Both the position numbers and the translations under genes were made by a program. Below, piece after piece: positions 42,135 to 47,731 of a DNA stretch of 47,731 bases. Below the pieces are notes generated by a model. It ran no database searches. It was given only the letters and a program-made list of their open reading frames with translations, and was not told the DNA's origin. The number at the start of each line of letters is the position of its first letter. Positions within the stretch are counted from its first letter, which is position 1. The DNA is from Armatimonadota bacterium (lineage in GTDB: Bacteria; Armatimonadota; UBA5829): the NCBI GenBank assembly GCA_026392045.1, contig JAPLCU010000188.1:1-47731 (forward strand), read 5' to 3'.

Positions 42135-42271
42135 CTACCACGGAAACCCCCGTTGGGCAAGCCACTCCATCTCTTTCTCAAAGGTGTTTGCCGCCTGTGT
42201 TGGATCGCTGCCAAAAAATATTGTTGTGCCTGACCTGCTATAAATCAACGACAACCATAGTCTATTTGTAT
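42135..42271 (-). pseudogene. Remnant of an RHS C-terminal tip
   Basis: A frame without start codon, open from the palindrome at 42272, reads LWLSLIYSRSGTTIFFG, SDPTQAANTFEKEMEWL, AQRGFPW and a TAG stop. It looks like the last 45 residues of a toxin tip cut off by the GCTTCGGGAC palindrome. An adjacent gene in the position of an immunity gene is intact. Confidence 0.5.
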
Positions 42272-42300
42272 GCTTCGGGACTGTTTTTTCGTCCCGAAGC
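42272..42300. repeat. Palindromic hairpin repeat, GCTTCGGGAC family (copy 2)
   Basis: Arms GCTTCGGGAC and GTCCCGAAGC, 9-nt loop TGTTTTTTC; inverted relative to 94-121. It marks the breakpoint of the decayed tip. From here to 42519 no gene is visible. Confidence 0.85.
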
Positions 42301-42519
42301 TGGTTTGTTGACATTATATTCTATTACTTCCAATCAAACTCGTCAATGCATTAGTTTATGCGGGTAATGCCGGCAGCCAATAATGCGGCAAGATTCATCA
42401 AACGCCAATTCCCGCATATTGCGCTCTTTAGCATCGTTTAGGGCATTTGGGCACGGGGTACATCAATAACAGGCAGAAAACAGGGTCCATAGCCTCAAAG
42501 TAAAGGAGGCGCAAAGGCC

Positions 42520-43479
42520 ATGGCAATATCAAAGCGGCTCTATTCCATTCTCATTGTGGGGATGGTGCTAATGAGCGTTGCATATATCGCAAGTGCAGAC
42601 GGCGAGCCATGTCCCATCACCGCCGATGTGGGCAGCAATTGGCTTGCCACCGGTACCATCACTCAAGTGAATGGTCCCAATTTCACTATGCTCGGAAAAG
42701 ACAATAAAGAATATGATGTTAAGGGTGAAAACTCGCAGTTTGTGGCTAATGATGCCGATGGGAGCAAGTATCCTCCTAAAGTCGGCGATGTTGTGAGAGT
42801 GTTTGGCAAAGTGGGCGAAGGTTGTCGCATAGTTGCATCGAGGGTGCGGCTGTTTACATCGGAACCCGCTGCGACCGCAAGCGGACCGCAGAAACAAATC
42901 AGAATAATAATCGAGAAACAGCCGACTGAGCCGGCCAAAACCGTTGAGCTGCCGCCTAAGATCGAGCAGTGTCCACCGGATTGGCAGGGCAGCGGTCTAG
43001 TGATGGATATCGATTATACAGGTCGAAAGCTCAAAGTGCGCACTTCAAACGGAGCATTTACGGTGAATATCGCGAACGCCACGCTCACCAATGGCGGGCA
43101 AAGCATCAGGCTGGTCAGCGTGAACAGCGGCGATGCAGTGCGGGTTTCGGGCAATATCGTTGGAGTCAAGGAAATTGATGCTCAGAATGTGAGCATTATG
43201 CGCAGCAGGGATGACATGCTGGGGGCTCTCCCGCAAACGCCAATCAGCATACTCGGCACAATTCTGAGTGTTGATCAGGTTTCGATGACGTTTACAATGC
43301 GCACCGAAACCGCAGTGCTGTCGGTGCTGGCAGATAAAGACACCATTCTTCAAAACCAGATGAAATGTGCCACTTTTGCGGAGCTAAAGCCCGGAGTGAG
43401 AGTTAAGATGAGCGGTTACGGCAACCTGGCCAACGGCTTCGTGGCGCATCATATTCAGATAATCAGTATCGCTCGTTAA
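42520..43479 (+). CDS. Exported protein with three OB-like (DUF5666-like) repeats
   Basis: A 319-residue protein with a signal peptide (LYSILIVGMVLMSVAYIASA) and three related beta-barrel units: ATGTITQVNGPNFTMLGKD...VGDVVRVFGKV, GSGLVMDIDYTGRKLKVRT...SGDAVRVSGNI and ILGTILSVDQVSMTFTMRT...PGVRVKMSGYG. Each has the V-x-G-x-I...G-D-x-V-x-V-x-G pattern of DUF5666. A Pro/Lys-rich linker lies near residues 115-150. AAAGGAGG is 11 nt before the ATG. A strong bidirectional hairpin ends the gene. Function unknown; probably periplasmic or secreted. Confidence 0.8.
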   Translation: MAISKRLYSILIVGMVLMSVAYIASADGEPCPITADVGSNWLATGTITQVNGPNFTMLGKDNKEYDVKGENSQFVANDADGSKYPPKVGDVVRVFGKVGEGCRIVASRVRLFTSEPAATASGPQKQIRIIIEKQPTEPAKTVELPPKIEQCPPDWQGSGLVMDIDYTGRKLKVRTSNGAFTVNIANATLTNGGQSIRLVSVNSGDAVRVSGNIVGVKEIDAQNVSIMRSRDDMLGALPQTPISILGTILSVDQVSMTFTMRTETAVLSVLADKDTILQNQMKCATFAELKPGVRVKMSGYGNLANGFVAHHIQIISIAR

Positions 43480-43484
43480 GGAAT

Positions 43485-43516
43485 AACTTGAGGCCTTCAT
43501 AAGAAGGCCTCAAGTT
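43485..43516. terminator. Bidirectional terminator hairpin
   Basis: A perfect 14-bp stem (AACTTGAGGCCTTC / GAAGGCCTCAAGTT) with an ATAA loop, between two convergent genes. GATTTGT follows on the plus strand. Confidence 0.85.
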
Positions 43517-43528
43517 GATTTGTCGGTT

Positions 43529-44529
43529 TTAGATTTTCGACCCATATTCCAACGCTTCCTCAAACAGCGCTTCAAGGCTTTGCAGGGAGCAGTCGCCGTT
43601 TATGCCGTTTCCTGCGGTGAAGATCAGTTTTCCATTCGGGCGCTGGAATGTATCGATCATGTATCGCACTTCCGCGCGGACTTCTTCGGGCGTACCCCAC
43701 GGAATTACCTGCTGCACATCGAAGCCAGCCCATATACAAATATCCTGACCGTATTTCGCCGCGATTACTTTCTCGTCCATCGTGTGCTTTTGAATGGGGT
43801 GGATGACATCCAACCCGATTTCGACGAAGTCCGGCAGGAAATGCTCGATGTTTCCGCAAGCGTGCAGCCACAAATGCATGCCGAGTGAATGGGCCTTTTC
43901 TATCATCTCTTTGTAGTATGGCTTAAAGAACTCCCTGAAGATATTAACCGAAAAAAACGGTCCCGTCTGCATTCCTATATCATCTGAGATCATAACGCCA
44001 TGGCAGCCGTGTTCTTTCGCCGCGCGTTCAATTACTACCAGGTAAAAATCCGTCAGCTTCCTGAAGAGCTTGTGCACGCAATCCGGGTCGGTGTAGTAGT
44101 CCATCAAGGCGTTGGTCATTCCCCTGAGCATCCAATGCCGCTCGAAAAGGCAAAACCAGAATTGTGCGAGGTTGTAGCGGCCGTCATGCGGCTTAGCCCA
44201 CTTCAGCAGATCGGGATAATTGGGGTCGGGAAAATCAGCGAGAATGCCATCGAGCTGCGCCCAATCGTTTATCACTACAATTTCATCCAAGCCCAAGACA
44301 CCGTCGCTTTTCGGTTCATCGAAGTTCGCCCAGCGATATGACGGGTCGAGATATCGCTCGGATATCGCTTCAGCATTTCGCGCACAGCATCCTCGCGGTC
44401 CCCGAAAGTATCAGGATGGACCCACATATGAACAAAAATAGGCACGCGCGGCGCAGCCTTTTTGCCGTTGATAACATCAATCACTTCCTGGCTGGAAAGG
44501 GGTGAATATTTCATTTTGTATTGCTCCAT
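43529..44529 (-). pseudogene. URO-D family methyltransferase-like gene, frameshifted
   Basis: The N-terminal frame (KYSPLSSQEVIDVINGKKAA, PIFVHMWVHPDTFGD, LKRYPSDI) continues in another frame as DPSYRWANFDEPKSDGV and then GLDEIVVINDWAQLDG through HLWLHACGNIEHFLPD, IHPIQKHTMDE and FTAGNGINGDC to the end. One missing nucleotide near 44330-44345 would restore a gene of about 330 codons. The family includes uroporphyrinogen decarboxylase and many cobalamin-dependent methyltransferases; no corrinoid protein gene is nearby. The start is ATG 44529 or 44514. It could also be a sequencing or assembly error. Confidence 0.8.
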
Positions 44530-44740
44530 GCGCTTCTTTTCGATCATACTATTACATAGAGTTACACACTTGATGCTCATATCCCTGCCAGGAGCAGAGT
44601 TTCGGTTAGATATTTTGGGTTTGCGCTGTATCGGACGCGGCATATACTCGCCTTTTTGCGTATGCTGTGGAAATGGCTGTCTGCACTGCGTTGGCAGATT
44701 TGCGCGTTCAAGAGTTCCCGAAGTGAGCGGCGTTTTCCTC

Positions 44741-44827
44741 TTAGCGTTAGGCTGGTTAGTTTCGGGATTTCCGTTCCGCTGACGCTCCATTCAAATCCGA
44801 AACACCTAAAACCCTTTTCCCGAAACT
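44741..44827. repeat. Composite repeat: TTAGCGTTAGGCTGG, CGGGATTTCC palindrome, palindrome half-site
   Basis: The sequence TTAGCGTTAGGCTGGTTAG followed by TTTCGGGATTT also occurs at 37325-37354. The class CGGGATTTCC...AAATCCG follows, then CCCTTTTCCCGAAAC (half of the 26-bp palindrome), which is repeated with the next gene end at 46917-46935. Confidence 0.85.
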
Positions 44828-44833
44828 GCGCGT

Positions 44834-45517
44834 TTACCACCGCCGTTTCCTAAATCCAAACATCGCCAATGGCGCGATTCCCATCCCAAGAACCGCGAGC
44901 GAAGATGGTTCGGGGACGGGCGCGAATACGGTCATGTGAAACCTGGTGCCTTGCAGGGGGTCGGTGACCACTGGAATAGGCAGCGAGAGATCGGTTCGAA
45001 CGGTCAAGTCCAGCCAAAAATCCATTGAACCCGTATAGTTGCAGGATTCAGGCACATAATCCAGCACAAGATGCCCCATATAGCCTGCAGGCGGAGGGAG
45101 GTATGGGTCATTTGGTGAATATATCGCAACGCGATTTGCCGTGGTAGGCGTTATATTCTGCGCCCACAGGTAGAAGCCTGACCAGGTTCGGCTCTCCCCA
45201 GCGGCAATTGGCGTCTTTTCAAAATCACCACCGTAGAATCCGGACGGACCATCCCAGTCAGGACCGTACTCCTTGTAATAATCCAATATGATGACTTTAT
45301 AGCTTGGATTAATATACATACCCGTTCCGCCATCATATCCATCGTGTGCCCACGGAGCTATACCAATTAAGGAACCCATTGCGCTTCCATTACCAATCGT
45401 CGATAAACCGATATTCCAATTATCGGCAGATTGTGCTAAAGCGGGGTCAGCGCTATACACAACAAGTAAGAAACCTAAGCAAAGCAAGTGCACGAGCCAT
45501 ACATACTTTTTAATCAT
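44834..45517 (-). CDS. PEP-CTERM sorting domain protein 1
   Basis: A 227-residue exported protein: signal peptide (HLLCLGFLLVVYSADPALA), a beta-rich body (YINPSYKVIILDYY, WSGFYLWAQNI, GHLVLDYVPESCNYTGSMDF), and a C-terminal sorting tail VPEPSSLAVLGMGIAPLAM ending FRKRRW. PEP-CTERM tails are removed by exosortase at the cell envelope. The start is ATG 45517, after AGGAA within the upstream in-frame ATG at 45532. It is a tandem duplicate of the gene at 45667-46362. Confidence 0.88.
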   Translation of the reverse strand: MIKKYVWLVHLLCLGFLLVVYSADPALAQSADNWNIGLSTIGNGSAMGSLIGIAPWAHDGYDGGTGMYINPSYKVIILDYYKEYGPDWDGPSGFYGGDFEKTPIAAGESRTWSGFYLWAQNITPTTANRVAIYSPNDPYLPPPAGYMGHLVLDYVPESCNYTGSMDFWLDLTVRTDLSLPIPVVTDPLQGTRFHMTVFAPVPEPSSLAVLGMGIAPLAMFGFRKRRW

Positions 45518-45565
45518 AATTTCGTTCCTCATTCCTCAGTTTTTATGGGTAATTTTGGTTTTTCG

Positions 45566-45607
45566 GGATTTGAGTGGAGCCGCAGGCGGAACGGAAATCC
45601 CGAAACC
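45566..45607. repeat. CGGGATTTCC palindrome, inverted copy
   Basis: TTTCGGGATTTGAGTGG, a GCCGCAGGC centre and GGAAATCCCGAAAC; inverted with respect to 190-238. It lies between the two duplicated PEP-CTERM genes. Confidence 0.8.
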
Positions 45608-45666
45608 TCCCGCCTAACAGATTAATCCCGAAATTGCAGCCTCATCCATTCCCAGCCATCAGACTA

Positions 45667-46362
45667 TCAGGCCATTTTGCTACTTCTCCGTCTCCTAATC
45701 CCAAAAGCCGTCAATGGCGCAAGCCCAACTCCAAGAGCAGCGAGCGAAGATGGTTCGGGGACGGGCGCGAATACGGTCATGTGGAACCGGGTTCCATTCA
45801 GGGGGTCGGTGACCACTGGAATAGGCAGCGAGAGCTCGGTGCGTACCGTCAAGTCCAGCCAGAAATCCATCGAGCCTGTATAGTTGCAGGATTCAGGCAC
45901 ATAATCCAGCACAAGATGCCCCATATAGCCTGCAGGCGGAGGGAGGTATGGGTCATTTGGTGAATATATCGCAACGCGACTTGTAGCATCAGGCGTTATA
46001 TTCTGCGCCCACAGGTAGAAGCCTGACCAGGTTCGGCTCTCCCCAGCGGCAATTGGCGTCTTTTCAAAATCACCACCGTAGAATCCAGTTGGACCATCCC
46101 AGTCAGGACCGTGCTCACGGTAACATAGTAATTCAGTGACTTTATAGCTTGGATTAATATACAGACCCGCTCCGCCATCATACCCATCGTGTGCCCGCGG
46201 ATCAATACCAATTACTGAGCCTCCTCCTCCACCAGTACCTTTAGTCGACAACAAAATTATCCACTTATCGGAAGACTGCGCAAAAGCAGGAGCAGCGTTA
46301 TACGCGATAAGTAAGAAACTTAAGCAAAGCAAGTGTACGAGCCATACATACTTTTTAATCAT
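45667..46362 (-). CDS. PEP-CTERM sorting domain protein 2
   Basis: A 231-residue protein nearly identical in long stretches to protein 1 (GGDFEKTPIAAGESRTW, YSPNDPYLPPPAGYMGHL) including its upstream region (TCCTCATTCCTCAGTTTTTA in both). It has a signal peptide and tail VPEPSSLAALGVGLAPLTA with the basic end RRRRSSKMA. The variable patch near residues 45-60 (KGTGGGGGSVIGI) distinguishes it. ATG 46362 is chosen by analogy with gene 1. Confidence 0.88.
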   Translation of the reverse strand: MIKKYVWLVHLLCLSFLLIAYNAAPAFAQSSDKWIILLSTKGTGGGGGSVIGIDPRAHDGYDGGAGLYINPSYKVTELLCYREHGPDWDGPTGFYGGDFEKTPIAAGESRTWSGFYLWAQNITPDATSRVAIYSPNDPYLPPPAGYMGHLVLDYVPESCNYTGSMDFWLDLTVRTELSLPIPVVTDPLNGTRFHMTVFAPVPEPSSLAALGVGLAPLTAFGIRRRRSSKMA

Positions 46363-46387
46363 AATTTCGTTCCTCATTCCTCAGTTT

Positions 46388-46915
46388 TTATGGGTAATTT
46401 CCGGGGTCACTTTCATACGCTCCCATATCTGTGTAAAGATCACCGGGGCGTTCATGGCCCGTAATATCGAACTCTGGCACATTGTTGTTGTACGTTCTGC
46501 TCTGTCCGTGATTTGGGTCTTGCAGCAATAGCGAGTTGATGTCCAACCAATAGCTGCCATTACTGATATTGGCAAACAAAGGATTGAGATAGATAACTCT
46601 AATGCCTAAGTTGCAAACCCCTCCTGTATCAGTCGCATAGTTGTCACCACTGGTTCCCGGCCAAGCATCACAATACGACACGTCTGCTTCACCATATTCT
46701 GTGCAAGCCACACTGTTCCCGTAAAGTGCCATATTATCATAAAAGATGTTATTTACAACAGAAACAGGCGACGTTGAGCCTTTCACTTGTATCGCTCCGC
46801 CGTAAGCGGCGGGCGTAATATTCGCCCACTTGTCCCCTGTTTCAGAAAAAGCGCCTGTCCCCACCCAGTTCTCAACAAATGTATTGTTGACAATCGTGGT
46901 TGGGGATCCCAACAC
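46388..46915 (-). pseudogene. C-terminal fragment of a parallel beta-helix/choice-of-anchor protein
   Basis: About 175 residues: beta-helix coils (TTIVNNTFVENW, PVSVVNNIFYDN), then DINSLLLQDPNHGQS and the end EFDITGHERPGDLYTDMGAYESDPGNYP (shown in part). The frame begins inside repeat DNA (a GTG in TTAGGTGTTGGG), so the N-terminus with its signal peptide and helix start is lost. The break lies exactly where the 3' flank of the next PEP-CTERM gene (46917 on) begins. Confidence 0.75.
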
Positions 46916-46943
46916 CTAAAACCCTTTTCCCGAAACTGCGCGT

Positions 46944-47606
46944 TTACCACCGCCGTTTCCTAAATCCAAACATAACCAACGGCGCAATTCCCATCCCAAG
47001 GGCTGCGAGGGAAGATGGTTCGGGGACGGGCGCTGTGACAATTACATGCATGCGCGTTCCTTCGAGCGGGTTTGTTGTTACGATGGTCGGCATCGTGAAA
47101 TTGTTGCTCTTTCCCAAATCCAGCGCAAAACTCATTGGTCCATCCCAGTTGCATTCCGCAGGCACGTAATCAAGCACAAGCTGCGCGGTGTAGCCTACTG
47201 GAATTTGATCGAAGTCACCGGTGCCAGTGTGAAATAGCACACGATTTGGTGTAGTTAAGACCTTGTTTTTTGCCCAGAGATAGATATTGTCGTAGGTTTT
47301 GCTTTGACCCGGAGTGAAAGGACCCTTGTGACCACTAGTAGAAAAGCCAGTTTCAGCCTCCCACCCATCTACGCCATTTTCGTAATACTTCAGACAAAAC
47401 ACAACGCTATCCCAATAGCCTAGGTCGAGCCCGCGAAAGCCCACGCCTGACGGGTTGTCCTCTGCCCACGGAAGGGAACCTATTCCCATGCCAACCCCGC
47501 CTCCCACCCCAAGAGCAGTGGTCCAATTTGTTGATTTGAATGCAGCTGCGTTGGATGCTGTGCATAAAAGAATTAGTAGAACTATAATGTAAAGTATGCG
47601 TTTCAT
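46944..47606 (-). CDS. PEP-CTERM sorting domain protein 3
   Basis: A 220-residue exported protein: signal peptide (ILYIIVLLILLCTASNAAA), body homologous to proteins 1 and 2 but divergent (LGYWDSVVFCLKYYENGVDGW region, YLWAKNKVL, AQLVLDYVPAECNWDG), tail VPEPSSLAALGMGIAPLVM ending FRKRRW. AGGGGG lies 9 nt before the ATG. The tail-coding DNA and 3' flank are nearly identical to those of protein 1. Confidence 0.88.
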   Translation of the reverse strand: MKRILYIIVLLILLCTASNAAAFKSTNWTTALGVGGGVGMGIGSLPWAEDNPSGVGFRGLDLGYWDSVVFCLKYYENGVDGWEAETGFSTSGHKGPFTPGQSKTYDNIYLWAKNKVLTTPNRVLFHTGTGDFDQIPVGYTAQLVLDYVPAECNWDGPMSFALDLGKSNNFTMPTIVTTNPLEGTRMHVIVTAPVPEPSSLAALGMGIAPLVMFGFRKRRW

Positions 47607-47630
47607 ATTGCAATTCCCCCTAGTGTAATA

Positions 47631-47731
47631 CTAACGTTCATCATTCTCATAGCAACCCATATCCGTGTAGCTATCATTGCCAGGACGCGAAAACCCTTCA
47701 ATATCTGTAGACGGCGCTGGTGAGTTGCTTG
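47631..47731 (-). CDS. Beta-helix/choice-of-anchor protein, C-terminus only (cut by the window edge)
   Basis: The last 33 codons on the minus strand read SNSPAPSTDIEGFSRPG, then NDSYTDMGCYENDER and TAG (47631-47633). RPGxxxYTDMGxYE matches the end of the fragment at 46388-46915, so this is a second member of the same family, directly upstream of PEP-CTERM gene 3. The rest lies outside the window. Confidence 0.7.
   Translation of the reverse strand, partial: SNSPAPSTDIEGFSRPGNDSYTDMGCYENDER

Overview
The window is a 47.7 kb piece of a bacterial chromosome with moderate G+C. I infer a diderm (outer-membrane) bacterium. It carries apolipoprotein N-acyltransferase, a HlyD/FtsX/ATPase export trio, a Ccm cytochrome c maturation operon and several PEP-CTERM proteins, which are typical of exosortase-containing Gram-negatives. 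This mix, with GH94 and GH78 enzymes and orphan RHS cassettes, would fit Armatimonadota-like or similar environmental lineages. There is no rRNA or other phylogenetic marker strong enough to settle the taxon. Several genes have a TTG start with a well-placed ribosome binding site (DUF1385 gene, lon, ccmA, ccmD, ccmF).

Layout. 0.4-5.5 kb: DUF1385 protein and ribosomal protein L31 (minus strand), then a HlyD/MacB-like permease/ATPase operon (plus). 6.0-9.5 kb: a three-gene modification/nuclease island made of a C5-cytosine methyltransferase, a MORC-like GHKL ATPase with a PD-(D/E)XK-like tail, and a Vsr endonuclease. 9.6-17.1 kb: a methyltransferase, a membrane-anchored protein, BON protein plus GH94 phosphorylase (coupled), Hsp20 and Lon. 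17.2-19.9 kb: a second modification/nuclease cassette (EcoRI-type adenine methyltransferase plus DUF262-HNH nuclease) and an IS3 remnant, lying between two tRNA-Leu genes. 20.0-21.4 kb: a MarR-type regulator with a cysteine cluster, IscU and Nfu, forming an Fe-S assembly unit. 21.8-25.2 kb: a nitrilase-family amidase, a lipoprotein, Lnt and a small membrane protein. 25.6-32.2 kb (minus): ccmABCDEF, siroheme synthase and hemA, a combined heme/cytochrome c operon with an unusual Cys-type CcmE. 32.9-36.9 kb: radical SAM enzyme, Mut7-C protein, GH78-like enzyme and YtxH protein. 37.3-42.3 kb (minus): a series of N-terminally truncated RHS core modules with different C-terminal tips and candidate immunity genes. 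42.5-44.5 kb: an exported OB-like repeat protein and a frameshifted URO-D-family gene. 44.8 kb to the end (minus): PEP-CTERM proteins alternating with beta-helix gene remnants.

Intergenic space is full of dispersed repeats: several palindromic families and tandem arrays of unrelated sequence that nearly all have a 7-bp period. They abut genes so closely that they supply the C-termini of HemA and Vsr. The two nuclease/methylase islands, the RHS cassettes and the PEP-CTERM/beta-helix tract are the accessory parts. The Ccm-Hem, Fe-S, Lon/Hsp20 and Lnt genes look like core genome.
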